Positions 31,249 to 40,354 of a stretch of 64,000 nt of DNA are shown in pieces (position 1 is the first letter of the stretch; the number at the start of each line of letters is the position of its first letter). The translations under genes and the position numbers were made by a program. The DNA is from CAWAHD01 sp963781785 (lineage in GTDB: Bacteria; Planctomycetota; Planctomycetia; Isosphaerales; Isosphaeraceae), in NCBI GenBank assembly GCA_963781785.1, contig CAWAHD010000005.1:2728001-2792000 (forward strand), read 5' to 3'. The notes under the pieces were generated by a model. That model saw nothing but the letters and a program-made list of their open reading frames with translations, was not told the origin of the DNA and ran no database searches.

Positions 31249-32087
31249 TGGATGGGCTCGCGCTCTACGAGAGCGAGCAAGAAAAACTCTCGCGAATCGC
31301 GATCAACCTGTCTGCCCAGTACGACGCCATCAGGAACACCGTCGAGGGATCGGGCGGCGCTCTCAATCTTACTCCGGAATTCATCAAGGAATTGCACCGA
31401 CTTGCGATGCAAGACCTTTACGTCTGCGCCGGGCAATTCCGAGACATCCGACGTATCCCTAGGCGTAGTTCGGTCCGGATAATCGGCTCAAAGCACAAGC
31501 CGCCCGAGGATGACTTCGTTCAGGGACAGGTCGAGGACTTATGCGACAGGGTTAACTCAACTGTCAAACACAATCCGATTGGCGCCGCAGCGTTTCTCCT
31601 GTGGAAGTTATCTTGGATACACCCGTTCCACGGGGGAAACGGGCGAACTGCTCGCGCTGCGGCCTATCTGACGCTTTGCATCGGATTCAACCAGTTCTTG
31701 CCGGGAAGGCCCACAGTCATAGAGCACTTTGACGCAAATCGCAGGCGCTACATCGAGGCGCTACGAGACGCGGATTCGGCGTGGGAGGAATGTGGAGTGC
31801 CGGACGTGAAACAGTTGGAGCGGCTGTTAGACGACCTGCTCCGGCTGCAACTCGCGCCTCCTATCCGCCAGCCGGTCGTCGCCCGCCAAGAGGAGATACA
31901 TCCGTCGATGCTCGAGCCAGGGAGGGTCATCCAGCCGCCGGTATATCCCCCACCACCGCCAGGCCACGCTCCCGCTCAAACGATCAACGCGCGAGACGGC
32001 GGTACGGATCCGTCGATGCTTGAGCAGGGAAGAGCCATCGAGGGGGTAGTTCATCACCCTCCCCAGTTGCCACCGGCCGACGAATAG
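31248..32087 (+). CDS. Fic family protein (AMP-transferase-type toxin)
   Basis: 279 aa. The Fic core has the full active-site motif HPFHGGNGRTAR, which contains the catalytic His and the anion-binding loop. An upstream flap region reads AGQFRDIRRIPRRSSVRIIG, and AAAFLLWKLSWIHPF lies before the motif. Fic enzymes transfer AMP from ATP to target hydroxyls. The C-terminal ~70 residues are proline-rich and hold two related units (IHPSMLEPGRVIQPPVYPPP and DPSMLEQGRAIEGVVHHPP), unusual for a Fic toxin. The start at 31248 overlaps the antitoxin stop by one base; an alternative GTG lies at 31245. Confidence 0.88.
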   Translation: MDGLALYESEQEKLSRIAINLSAQYDAIRNTVEGSGGALNLTPEFIKELHRLAMQDLYVCAGQFRDIRRIPRRSSVRIIGSKHKPPEDDFVQGQVEDLCDRVNSTVKHNPIGAAAFLLWKLSWIHPFHGGNGRTARAAAYLTLCIGFNQFLPGRPTVIEHFDANRRRYIEALRDADSAWEECGVPDVKQLERLLDDLLRLQLAPPIRQPVVARQEEIHPSMLEPGRVIQPPVYPPPPPGHAPAQTINARDGGTDPSMLEQGRAIEGVVHHPPQLPPADE

Positions 32088-32249
32088 GCGAGAAGGAGAC
32101 CAGGCAGGGCACCCGTCGTCGTTGCGTCGGGACACGCCCCCATGGCGTGAAGATCGAGCCGGACAACGAACACGGCCGGCGCCACGGGGCGACCGAGAGT
32201 TTCATGGCGCCAGTTGGAGCAGGGATGTGCCGCGATCGACGAGCAAGGG

Positions 32250-32636
32250 GTTGCAGACACGAATGGCACGAGGTTATTCGTAAGCTGCTTGTTCATTTGA
32301 GCTTGTGAAATGCGAGATTTCGGACTCATCGGGCGGATCGTCGGCGTGCTTCATGTGGAGCCCTTGTTTTCAAGGGCGCATCGATCATTGACGACTTGTG
32401 ATATGAAAGCTCGACCGGAAGAGATCCGAGAGTTCTTGCCGCAACTCATTAAAAGGTTAGAACTTCCGCTTAACCTCGTGCCATTCGTTGCAGAAACCCA
32501 CCAGCCACCGGAGGGGATGGCAGGAGCGTTGCATGTGGAACCTCTTTACCATCAAGACCTTGCTGGACCGGGCCGGTCTAAGGACGGGTGGGCCGAGCAT
32601 GGGTGCACTTCTTTGTGGCGCATGGGTGTCTGGAAC
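32250..32636 (+). repeat. 150-bp repeat, copy 5, split by a 226-bp insertion
   Basis: The 5' end GTTGCAGACAC (32250-32260) is separated by the insertion from GTTGCAGAAAC (32487-32497), which continues into the rest of the repeat and ends TGGGTGTCTGGAAC at 32623-32636. Confidence 0.9.
32261..32486. mobile_element. 226-bp non-autonomous derivative of the 48.4-kb IS
   Basis: Ends are GAATGGCACGAGGTTATTCG and the reverse complement of GAATGGCACGAGGTTAAGCG. The first 16 bp match both ends of the IS at 48393-49920, and 23 bp match its right end. Flanks GTTGCAGACAC and GTTGCAGAAAC are an 11-bp target duplication with one mismatch. It has no transposase, so it should rely on the full IS. Confidence 0.8.
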
Positions 32637-32790
32637 TCTGGGTGCCTGGAGCTCTGGCGACAGCTTGGCACACCACCAAACCCTTGAAATCGTCAGGCGG
32701 GCGACTTTCAATGTGGTCACCTTTTATGGTTGACGACCACTCGCCTTATCAGCTCCACCCTCAGCTACCGCTCGACCAGGAGCGAGATAG

Positions 32791-33407
32791 ATGAACGACA
32801 AACAAACAAAGCAGGACAGAAAGGTCATTGGTTCAATTGCTGCCGGAGCGTTCATTGTTTGGATCCTGTGCGCCGGGTTGCCCGTGATTGCGTTGACGTC
32901 CTCATGGTTTCGCGCCGGGACCCTGAACACGTCAAGTCTGTGCTTGGCCAGTTGGGAACCTACGGCGACATGTTCGGGATGGTCAATTGCCTGTTTTCGG
33001 GCGCCGCGATGATCGGCGTAATTTACGCTGTCATCCTGCAGCGCCGTGAGATGCATAATCAGCAACAGGATCGGGAAGCTGCCGAGAAACTCCGGGAACG
33101 GGAATCGAAGGGAGCGGCCGCGTGGAAACGGCGGACCGCGTTGATACAGGCGACCAGTTTTCTCGTGCAGGCACAAACAGCAAGGCTGGACTTCCTGAAG
33201 ATAGTAGATTTCAACGCACTCGAGCCGGCAAACAAACCTAAATATTATGAGGAGTATAAAGCGATCGTGGCCGATACGCGCGAAAAGATAGACATCCTGT
33301 CGGCCTTCGTCAAGTCGCTCGCGAAAGAGCACGCGGCCGATGTGAACGACCCGGCCGGATTTCTGGCGGACTTCGGGCTGTCTCGGGATACGGTAAGGCC
33401 TGGCTGA
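32791..33407 (+). CDS. small two-TM membrane protein, frameshifted
   Basis: Starts MNDKQTKQDRKVIGSIAAGA, with a first membrane segment AFIVWILCAGLPVIALTS. A frame change near 32,920 continues into GTYGDMFGMVNCLFSGAAMI followed by GVIYAVILQRREMHNQQQ, a second membrane segment followed by a coiled coil. The pattern FG-VN-LFSG-A--GVIYA--LQR is shared by a widespread family of small membrane proteins of unknown role, often in accessory or defence-rich regions. Total about 205 aa. Confidence 0.65.
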
Positions 33408-33448
33408 TTCTTACCGACACAGAAATCGGATCGTCTGGAACCTAAGGG

Positions 33449-33598
33449 GTTGCAGACACCCACCAGCCAGCGAATGGGAGTGCCGGAGCGTTGCATGCGG
33501 AACCTCGTAACCAACAAGACCTTGCTTGACTGTGCCGGTCTAAGGACAGGTGCGCCGGGCATGGCTGCATTTCTCCGTGGCGTATGGGTGTCTGGAAT
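33449..33598 (+). repeat. 150-bp repeat, copy 6
   Basis: GTTGCAGACACCCA to TGGGTGTCTGGAAT, close to copy 2 in sequence. It interrupts the minus-strand gene fragment at 33599-33755. Confidence 0.9.
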
Positions 33599-33755
33599 TC
33601 TTGGCCAGCAGTGCGCGCATCCGGTCCTTGTCGGGCTGCTTGAAGTCGAGGTCGAGGATCGCCCGCGCCGCCGCAACGTCCAAAGTTGCCTCCTCGGGTT
33701 CCAATACCCGACCGAAAATCGCTGCTTCACTAATGCCTGCATGGGCGACGTGCAT
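33599..33755 (-). pseudogene. N-terminal fragment of a small gene, cut by repeat copy 6
   Basis: Good ribosome site (AGAAGGAAGG), then MHVAHAGISEAAIFGRVLEP, EEATLDVAAARAILDLDFKQ and PDKDRMRALLAKN. This matches a small conserved planctomycete/cyanobacterial family of unknown function (usually about 65-75 aa). The C-terminus is replaced by repeat sequence. Confidence 0.6.
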
Positions 33756-34083
33756 GACCCTTCCTTCTCTGTCCGTTGATCTGCCGCTGCTCAATATACC
33801 ACTGTAACTGGTTTCTCTGCAATAACTAACGTCGGGTCATCACAGTTTCGCATCCACACTACTCTGGCACCCCGCCATCCGGGCTGCCGCGTGCTCACGG
33901 GGTACGCTTCGCTCCCGTCCCTGCGGGACGGGCTTCGCCGCCCTCCCGCCCGCTGGCGCGGTCGCTCGCCGGCACCGGCACGCCCGTCCCCGGTTTACCG
34001 TGGCCGCTCATGGCGGATCGCGAATCGGCTTCGCTGATGGAAGCGCGTTCGTTGTTTGCTCTCAAGTCTCCAACGCTAATCGT
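33756..34083. other. intergenic region with short hairpin
   Basis: 328 bp without a gene. It contains a CCCGTCC-CTGC-GGGACGG hairpin near 33,914-33,931 and GC-rich sequence. No T-tract follows. Confidence 0.4.
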
Positions 34084-34405
34084 TTACTCGATTTCGATCC
34101 GATAGCTGATCAACCACAGCTCAAGCTGTTTGAGGCGATCTTTCCACCGCTTTTTGAACTGCTTCATCCACTGACGATTCTTGGCCAGATCGGGAATGTC
34201 GATGACGATCCGTGCGAGATCGTCTCGATACACGACGCCTCCGTGGCGCCAGTGGCCCTCAACTTTTTGCGTCTCGTAACTCGCGGCGCCGAAGTGATCG
34301 ACGAATCTCGAGGACGGCCTCGGCCAGCCACTCCGACGGCACAGCGCGGCCGTCATTGAACTGGAGCGGAAGCAGCACCTCGTAGCGCCGCCACTTGTTG
34401 CTCAT
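34084..34405 (-). CDS. conserved hypothetical protein, frameshifted
   Basis: Starts MSNKWRRYEVLLPLQFNDGR, then AVPSEWLAEAVLEI, and after a frame change near 34,300 continues VDHFGAASYETQKVEGHWRH, ending LKQLELWLISYRIEIE. About 107 aa. It overlaps the upstream partner gene by about 50 bp. The two-gene pair is seen as conserved hypotheticals in planctomycetes and cyanobacteria (from memory). Function unknown. Confidence 0.6.
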
Positions 34406-34577
34406 ACGTTGCCTTCCCGCGCACCGCAAAGGGAATATTCTGGTCGGCTAGGGCCTCCAGAGCCGCCTCGGGAACGATGTGTTCGCCGGAGCGCAAAACT
34501 CGCCCGGAGAAGCGGCCGATCAAGAATGCGAGTGCACGTTTTTCGGTCTCGCGATCCGGAAAAGTGATCGTAACCAT
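34353..34577 (-). CDS. small conserved hypothetical protein
   Basis: 74 aa: MVTITFPDRETEKRALAFLI, GRFSGRVLRSGEHIVPEAAL, EALADQNIPFAVRGKATYEQ. No catalytic motif. The start at 34577 is chosen over an in-frame upstream ATG because GAGGG lies just upstream. It is coupled by overlap to the 34084-34405 gene and may be its regulatory or antitoxin-like partner, which is a guess. Confidence 0.6.
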   Translation of the reverse strand: MVTITFPDRETEKRALAFLIGRFSGRVLRSGEHIVPEAALEALADQNIPFAVRGKATYEQQVAALRGAASAPVQ

Positions 34578-34656
34578 CGTCTCATGGCCCTCTGTTAGAC
34601 AGCTACGTGGTCGAGCCAACTAGAACCCCGGTCCGTCGTCTCCTCGAGCTAATGAT

Positions 34657-34703
34657 TGGAGACGACCGGGATCGAACCGGCAACCTCCTGGTTGCAAACC
34701 ATG
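34657..34703 (-). tRNA. 3' fragment of a tRNA gene (anticodon arm to acceptor)
   Basis: On the minus strand the sequence has an anticodon-arm-like TGGTTTGCAACCA (loop TTTGCAA, anticodon TGC if real), a 5-base variable loop AGGTT, a T arm GCCGG-TTCGATC-CCGGT and an acceptor strand CGTCTCC plus A. No matching 5' half (GGAGACG, D arm) is present, and one anticodon-stem pair is mismatched. A 3' half alone is what integrative elements leave behind or carry as an attachment site. Confidence 0.45.
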
Positions 34704-34985
34704 ATTTCCGGTCAATCGTAACTCATTCCAGCGTAAAATGATAGCAAGATGGCAGAAGCCGCAGAGCAGATTGCACTTGTCGAGCTCATCGAGCTGGAGG
34801 GTTGAGAGAATTCGCCGGATCATATTCTCATAATCGGTCACCTTTTGGGCGGGATCGATGTGGTTGAACGGAAACGCACCCTTCGAGGTGAGAAACTGGC
34901 GTTCCGTACTGCTCACCGTGCGGCCGCAAATGATGCAACGTCCGCCGAGATAGTCCGACCGAAGATGCCGGTCATCAGTGTCCGT
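34704..34985 (-). pseudogene. HNH endonuclease-like fragment
   Basis: The frame reads LGGRCIICGRTVSS, GAFPFNHIDPAQKVTDYENM, then DELDKCNLLCGFCHLAIILR: a CxxC pair, an FNHIDP core with the HNH histidine, and a second CxxCH. This is the zinc-bound beta-beta-alpha metal fold of HNH nucleases. No good start codon precedes the first Cys pair, and the 3' end runs straight into the tRNA fragment without a proper stop, so both ends appear lost. Likely a remnant. Confidence 0.5.
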
Positions 34986-35035
34986 CCGGTGAACTGCATC
35001 GACAATCCGTCGGCGAGGGTCGTCAACATGGGGCA

Positions 35036-35413
35036 GTGTCCGTTAACCACCGGAGTCCCATCATGGATCGCCCCGCGCAAGCGCCACTGGGCAGCGGTTA
35101 TCGCCGAGTTCTGCCGCTCCGGCCTGACCCAGGCCGAGTTCTGCCGCCGACGCCCTGTCTCCATCCACTGAGATCACACGTGGCACTCGGTCGCAAGAAC
35201 GGGTTATTCGCCGGCAGTGATGCAGGAGGCAAGACAGCGGCGACCCTGATGAGCTTGTGCATGACGTGCAGGAACCTGGCGATCGACTCATTCGCGTATC
35301 TGCGTGACGTACTGGAGCGGATCAGCACGCATCCCGCTCGACGGATCGGCGAGCTGCTACCGGATCAGTGGAAGAAGGAACGGGCGGCGGCGCAGCCGAA
35401 TCCGGTGGAGTGA
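35036..35413 (+). pseudogene. IS66 family remnant (TnpA start fused to TnpC end)
   Basis: The 5' part encodes RHWAAVIAEFCRSGLTQAEF, like the N-terminus of IS66 OrfA. After about 35,170 it reads VALGRKNGLFAGSDAGGKTA, then DSFAYLRDVLERISTHPARR and IGELLPDQWKKERAAA, the IS66 TnpC C-terminal domain. The whole middle (TnpB and the DDE core) is deleted, leaving an inactive scar. Confidence 0.8.
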
Positions 35414-35554
35414 CCATGGCCGGTGGCGGGCAGTTCGGAGTGTCACGTCGCGCGCGGTCGGCGCTGCCGTGGTCGTCCTGGAGCGCTCGGGCGCACAGAC
35501 GCAAGCGGCGCGCCGGCCGCGCGCGTTCGGTCCCCTGTACTCCACCGGACGGTT

Positions 35555-35913
35555 ATGCCTAACATGAACGTGGCGGCGCTCCAGGACCGGGGGCATGTGC
35601 TCGCGTTCCAGCCCAGCGCCGCCGAGGTGCACCGCAAGGCCGGGACAGGGTTTGACGACCCGGAAATCTACAAATGGTTTAGCGTGAACCTGCACCGGGT
35701 GCGTGAGCCGTCGATGCGCCAATATGTCCGGGCGAGGGAGTTCAAGGCCGCCGGCATGGACTGGACCGACGTCCTGGCGGATGAGGATGAAAACCGGCGG
35801 GCGCGGCTTGCCGCCGAGCTGCTGGCCAGCGATGCTTACGACAGCGCCACCAAGCGCATCGAGGCGTTTGTTAACCAGGGGGGAGGGTGCCGGGCAACGT
35901 TCTTGAACTACAG
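35555..35913 (+). pseudogene. hypothetical protein, 3' end replaced by transposon
   Basis: MPNMNVAALQDRGHVLAFQP, TGFDDPEIYKWFSVNLHRVR, EPSMRQYVRAREFKAAGMDW, TKRIEAFVNQGGGCRATFLN. The frame continues past the left end of the dual-DDE transposon (35914) to a stop at 35944, so the native C-terminus is lost. No motif recognised. It may belong to a mobile or plasmid-like gene set. Confidence 0.55.
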
Positions 35914-36013
35914 TGTCCTCCCAACCAAAATGCTTGCTGCGTAATTGGGAGAATTGACCGGAGCAATCGACGTCTCCTCCCAGCCGCGGCAATGCCGCAG
36001 AGGCGAGGAGCAA

Positions 36014-37754
36014 ATGTGGAACGAGTGGAATCGGTGGTGGAGTGGTCAAGGCGCGCCTGGCGAACGGCCGCCTGAAGAATTGGTCCGGCCGACATCCGAT
36101 TTAAAGAATGATCCGGCGGCGGAAGGTGAACCGGACGCGGTCGATTCCCAGATTGACCTCATCACATTTCCGGAAGCAATCGACACGAAATCGGAGAATG
36201 CGGACGCCTCGATTGCCGAGACGGTCCATCCCGATGAACGTACACCCAAGCCGCCGGGCCTGCCCGATCGTGGGGATGAGACCGCTCCGGAGTTTGGAGA
36301 CGCCCCGCAGTCGCCTGCCCGGGACGACCTCGGTGTGGAGGCGGACGAGCCCTCCGGGGTTCCGACCAACGAATTCGACAGCCCGCCGGCCCAGTTCGAC
36401 CCGGTCGCTGAGCTCAGGCGGCAAGGGCTCGGGCTGCCGACCGGCAAAAGACGCACGCAACGCGGCCGGCGGCTGGCTCGACCCGAGGAGGTGAAGCCGG
36501 CGGCGTACAATCCCCAGCAGCGACTCATGATCCTCGACTGCTGGCAGCGCAGCGGCTTGCCCGCCAAGGATTTCGCAACATTGGTGGGCGTCTCCAAGCA
36601 TACGCTCTATGCCTGGAAACAGCGGTTCACCCACCAGGGACCGGCCGGCTTGCTCGAACAGCCTCGAGGCGCCCGCGAAGGAAGCCGCTTGCCCGACCTG
36701 ACCAAACGCACCATCCTCTTGCTCAAGCAGGCGCATCCCGACTGGGGATGCGAGCGAATCAGCCAGATGCTGGTGCGCGGCCCGGCACTGCCGGCCAGCC
36801 CGCCAGCGGTCGCCCGTGTGCTTCATGAGGCGGGCTACCAGTTGCAGGAAACCCCCACACGACCTCATCCCGACAAGGTCCGCTTCTTCGAGCGGGCCAG
36901 GCCCAGCCAGCTCTGGCAAACCGACCTGTTCACCTTCGTGCTCAAGCGGCAGAACCGGCGGGTCTACCTGGTTGCCTTCCTCGACGACCACAGTCGGTTC
37001 ATCGTCAGCTTCGGTCTGCACGCCAGCCAGTCGACGGCCCTGGTGCTGGAGGTTCTCCGTGCGGGCATCGCGGCCTACGGAGTCCCCGAGGAAATCCTCA
37101 CCGACAATGGCGCTCAGTACGTGACCTGGCGGGGCGAGAGCGCTTTCCAGAAGGAGCTCAAAGGGCGCGGCATCCGCCAGATCGTGGCCGCGCCGCGCCA
37201 TCCTCAGACCTTGGGCAAGATCGAGCGGTTCTGGGGAACGCTCTGGCGCGAGTGCGTGGAGACGGCTGTGTTCCTCGATCTGGCCGACGCCCGCGCGGAT
37301 CGGCCACTTCATCGACTGGTATAACTTCCAGCGCACCCACAGCGGGATCGACGGCCTGGTGCCGGCGGACCGGTTTTTCGGGGCGGCTCCCGAGGTCCTG
37401 CTGGCCCTCAAAGATCGGGTCGCCGCCAACGCACTGGAGCTGGCTCGCAACGGCTTGCCCAAGCCCCCGTTCTACGTGACAGGCCAACTGGGCGGCAAGA
37501 ATTTCAGCCTGCATGCCGAAGGCGAGCGCGTGTTCCTGACGCGCGAAGGGGGCGTTCGGCAAGAAGTGGATCTGGTGCCGCCAGCCGCTTTCGCGGACTC
37601 AGCCGCGATGCCCAAGGCCATCTGCCCAGATGGCTCTCCGGCCGCCGGACCGCTTGGCGATGTGCCGGCACAGACGCACGATGAGCTGCCGCCGCAAGGG
37701 TCCCCGCCGGCGACGCCGGACGAGACAGCGAACGAGGAAGGAGGCAAGCCATGA
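36014..37754 (+). CDS. transposon gene 1: DDE integrase-type transposase, frameshifted
   Basis: Starts MWNEWNRWWSGQGAPGERPP after GAGGAG. An acidic, proline-rich linker (residues about 20-150) precedes a helix-turn-helix (QRLMILDCWQRSGLPAKDFA; VGVSKHTLYAWKQRFTHQGP) and an integrase core with DDE residues: LWQTDLFTFVLKRQNRRVYL, ILTDNGAQYVTWRG and TLGKIERFWGTLWRE. After a frame change near 37,300 come RIGHFIDWYNFQRTHSGIDG, the IS3/IS481-type end of the core, and a C-terminal beta-rich domain (FYVTGQLGGKNFSLHAEGER). About 580 aa joined. It likely catalyses strand transfer. The stop overlaps gene 2 by 4 bp (ATGA). Confidence 0.88.
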
Positions 37755-38449
37755 CGGCGAACCCTGCCTCGGCCCGGCCGCACGGCCGGGCGCCTCGACA
37801 AAAGGAAGCCGCGGCGCAGCGATCGCGCGGAACCTACCGGCGGCAACTGACGGCGGATTGTCCCCAAGCCCCGCACATCGGCCCTGAAGCCAGACGCGCC
37901 GCGGCTCTGGTCCTCGAAGTGCTGGCCGGAGTGCGGACTCCCGCTGGTGCCGCGACGGCGCTGGGAATCCGGTTGCCGCGCTACTATCTCCTGGAGCAGC
38001 GAGCCATTCGAGGGCTGATCTGGGCGTGTGAGCCCCGTCCGGTTGGGCGCACCGTCTCGACCGACCGGCGGCTGGCTCGCCTGGAGCGCGAGCTGTCTGT
38101 CAGTCGGCGTGAGCTAGCTCGCCATCAGGCGCTAGCCCGAACCACTCAACGCGCGTTGGGGCTGGCGCCGGCGGCCAGCAAAACGCAGGAAGCGTCAAGC
38201 GGAACCAAACGGCGGCGGCGGAAACCGTGCGTGCGAGCACTCCGCGCCGCGCGGTTGCTGCAAACCGCGGATTCACCTGGCAAGGAAGGGCCGGCTGCGG
38301 TACAAGGACCCGTTGGGAAACCCCCTGCGGCGGGGCCCGCTGGCGATGGGAATCGACCAGCGGCGTTGGAGACGATCCGCTCCGAAGCGCAGGGCGATCA
38401 CGGAGGGTCTATCCATGCCGGCCGGCCGAAAGCCATTGAGCATCGCTGA
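37751..38449 (+). CDS. transposon gene 2: helper protein, function unknown
   Basis: Starts at 37751, 4 bp inside gene 1. Residues about 45-90 (ARRAAALVLEVLAGVRTPAG, AATALGIRLPRYYLLEQRAI) look like an HTH-type DNA-binding domain, and residues about 105-140 (RRLARLERELSVSRRELARH) like a coiled coil. The last 70 residues look like a shifted frame: another frame around 38,290-38,420 (RLRYKDPLGNPLRRGPLAMG) seems more coding-like, so a frameshift is likely. The product may be an accessory subunit of the transposase. Confidence 0.6.
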   Translation: MTANPASARPHGRAPRQKEAAAQRSRGTYRRQLTADCPQAPHIGPEARRAAALVLEVLAGVRTPAGAATALGIRLPRYYLLEQRAIRGLIWACEPRPVGRTVSTDRRLARLERELSVSRRELARHQALARTTQRALGLAPAASKTQEASSGTKRRRRKPCVRALRAARLLQTADSPGKEGPAAVQGPVGKPPAAGPAGDGNRPAALETIRSEAQGDHGGSIHAGRPKAIEHR

Positions 38450-38816
38450 CCAAGTCGACCGTCTGGCAGGATCACCCGTAGCCAAGGCCCGGCTGCGGGT
38501 GATCCTGGCCAATCTCGCGGGGGAGATCAACGTCGCCGACGCGTGCGCCGATCTGGGAATCGAGGAGTCTTGGTTCTTCGATCTCAAGCACGAGAGCCTG
38601 GAGCGCTGGGTGAAAACCCTGGAACCGGGATCACCCGGCCGGCGTCCCTCGGCGGAGAAAACGCCCGAGCAACAACAGATCGCGAATCTGGAACAAAAAG
38701 TTGAGCGGTTGGAGCTGGAGCTGAGAGGGGCCCAGTTACGGGCGGAGCTGGCGCGCCAAGGTCTGTCTCGGCCCAAGCCGCAGCTCAAGCAAGCCGCAAA
38801 AAAAGCGAGTCGGTGA
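38415..38816 (+). CDS. transposon gene 3: HTH/coiled-coil OrfA-like protein
   Basis: 133 aa: MPAGRKPLSIADQVDRLAGS, then LRVILANLAGEINVADACAD with LGIEESWFFDLKHESLERWV, an HTH like that in OrfA subunits of IS3-type elements. The C-terminus is a leucine-rich coiled coil (QQQIANLEQKVERLELELRG). By analogy with IS3 OrfA it would recognise the transposon ends. The stop overlaps the GTG start of gene 4 by 4 bp. Confidence 0.7.
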   Translation: MPAGRKPLSIADQVDRLAGSPVAKARLRVILANLAGEINVADACADLGIEESWFFDLKHESLERWVKTLEPGSPGRRPSAEKTPEQQQIANLEQKVERLELELRGAQLRAELARQGLSRPKPQLKQAAKKASR

Positions 38817-40354
38817 GGGATCCAGTTGAAGATGCAAGCAGCGCCCCTCACCGAGACCATGAGGCCAGGAAAGCCTCCACGAATTCCGATCTGTTCCGGG
38901 ACGCCGTAGCCGGAGACGCTCGGGACGACACCGACTTCGAGTTCGAACTTGAGAGCCAAACTGCGGCGGTCGTGGTCGACGAGGCCAGCGATCCGGCACG
39001 TCGTCAGGACCGCAGCATCGCGAGCGCGTGGGTCGGCAACGATGGTGCCGCGCTCTTGTCGATCGCGACCGCCATGCCGGGCTGGACGATGACCACCGCG
39101 GGAGACCCCCTTGGCCATTCAGCCGGCACGCCGCCGTGTGCGAGTGGTGAGGCGCGGGCCGGTCAGGCGGCGGTCGAGGGATGTCGCCGAGACTCGCTGC
39201 CACTGGACGATCGCGCCGGTCAGGCCGAACGTGTGCCAACGCCCGACAACCGTGAGGTACCGCGCCGCGGTTGGGATCGCCAATCCAAGCGCCGATGGAG
39301 CGAGCGCGATCTGCGAAAACGGTCGGTTGCGTTTCGCCGTTACGCGCGTGGCCACGGCTGGTCGACGGAGGAGACGGCCCAAGCTCTTGGTCTCTCACCG
39401 CGCACCATGTGGAATTGGGATCGAGGTTGGGGCGCAGATCGGCTGGCGCCGCGCCCACGGGGGCGGCCGCCGCAGATCGCCCCGGTCGAGCGCCAAGCCG
39501 AGGTCACCGGCTTTTTGGAACTGCACGGCCCGAGCATCAGCCTATCGAGTCTCCAGGCCGAGTATCCCGATGTCGCGCGCGCCGAACTGGCTGAGCTCAA
39601 AGCGGAATATCGTGCCGAGTGGCTCCAAGAGCATGTCGAGGAACGGTGTCGGCTGGAGTGGCTCTGCGGAGGCAGCGCGTGGGCGATGGATTTCACTCAT
39701 CCCCTCTACCTGATCGACGGCGTCTTGCCTGCGATCCTGAACGTGCGCGACCTGGCGAGTCGACAGCAGTTGCTCTGGCTGGCGGTGGCGCGCGAGGACG
39801 CGGCGACCGTGGTGGAAGCGCTGGCCGATTTGTTTGAGGAGCACGGTGCGCCGCTGGTCATGAAATGTGACAACGGTCCGGCGTTCCGCGCCCATCTGAC
39901 GAAGCGATTCTTGCTCGGCCGAGAGGTTTTCACTTTGTACTCGCCGCCGTACTGTGCCCAGTACAATGGCGGCTGTGAGCGTGCCAACCGCACGCTCAAG
40001 GAGTTGACCGCGCACGTTGCCGATCAAGCGGGTCGCCGCGACTTCTGGACGAGCGACGATCTCCTGACCGCGCGTCTTCGCGCCAACCGACTGAGTCGGC
40101 CATGGGGACCGACGGGACTGACTCCGGAAGAAACCTGGGCGGTGCGCGCCGTTTTGTCACTGGACAGACGCAAAAACATGTGGCAACATTTAAGGAGCGA
40201 GATCGCGACTGTCCTGGAACAGCGCATGATCGACCCAGCAGCCGCGCTCTCGCATTACCCCCAAGCCGAGATCGAGCGGATCGCGGCGCAACCCGTCATC
40301 GAGCAGCTCGGTCTCCTTCATGTCACGAGGAGACGAATTACTCCGGCATTTTGA
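38813..40354 (+). CDS. transposon gene 4: second DDE transposase
   Basis: 513 aa from a GTG at 38813 (GTGA overlap with gene 3). The first 130 residues are low-complexity and may be linker. An HTH follows (RRYARGHGWSTEETAQALGL; SPRTMWNWDRGWGADRLAPR), then an RNase-H-like core with all three acids: SAWAMDFTHPLYLIDGVLPA, PLVMKCDNGPAFRAHL and YCAQYNGGCERANRTLKELT. It is a different protein from gene 1, with low visible similarity outside the core. The frame is intact and stops at 40354 inside the right inverted end. Two DDE enzymes in one operon suggests a heteromeric transpososome. Confidence 0.85.
   Translation: MRDPVEDASSAPHRDHEARKASTNSDLFRDAVAGDARDDTDFEFELESQTAAVVVDEASDPARRQDRSIASAWVGNDGAALLSIATAMPGWTMTTAGDPLGHSAGTPPCASGEARAGQAAVEGCRRDSLPLDDRAGQAERVPTPDNREVPRRGWDRQSKRRWSERDLRKRSVAFRRYARGHGWSTEETAQALGLSPRTMWNWDRGWGADRLAPRPRGRPPQIAPVERQAEVTGFLELHGPSISLSSLQAEYPDVARAELAELKAEYRAEWLQEHVEERCRLEWLCGGSAWAMDFTHPLYLIDGVLPAILNVRDLASRQQLLWLAVAREDAATVVEALADLFEEHGAPLVMKCDNGPAFRAHLTKRFLLGREVFTLYSPPYCAQYNGGCERANRTLKELTAHVADQAGRRDFWTSDDLLTARLRANRLSRPWGPTGLTPEETWAVRAVLSLDRRKNMWQHLRSEIATVLEQRMIDPAAALSHYPQAEIERIAAQPVIEQLGLLHVTRRRITPAF

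Noticed and set aside
36101..37462. 453-aa minus-strand ORF opposite transposon gene 1
   Set aside because: The plus strand carries HTH and DDE motifs; the minus frame is a composition artefact.
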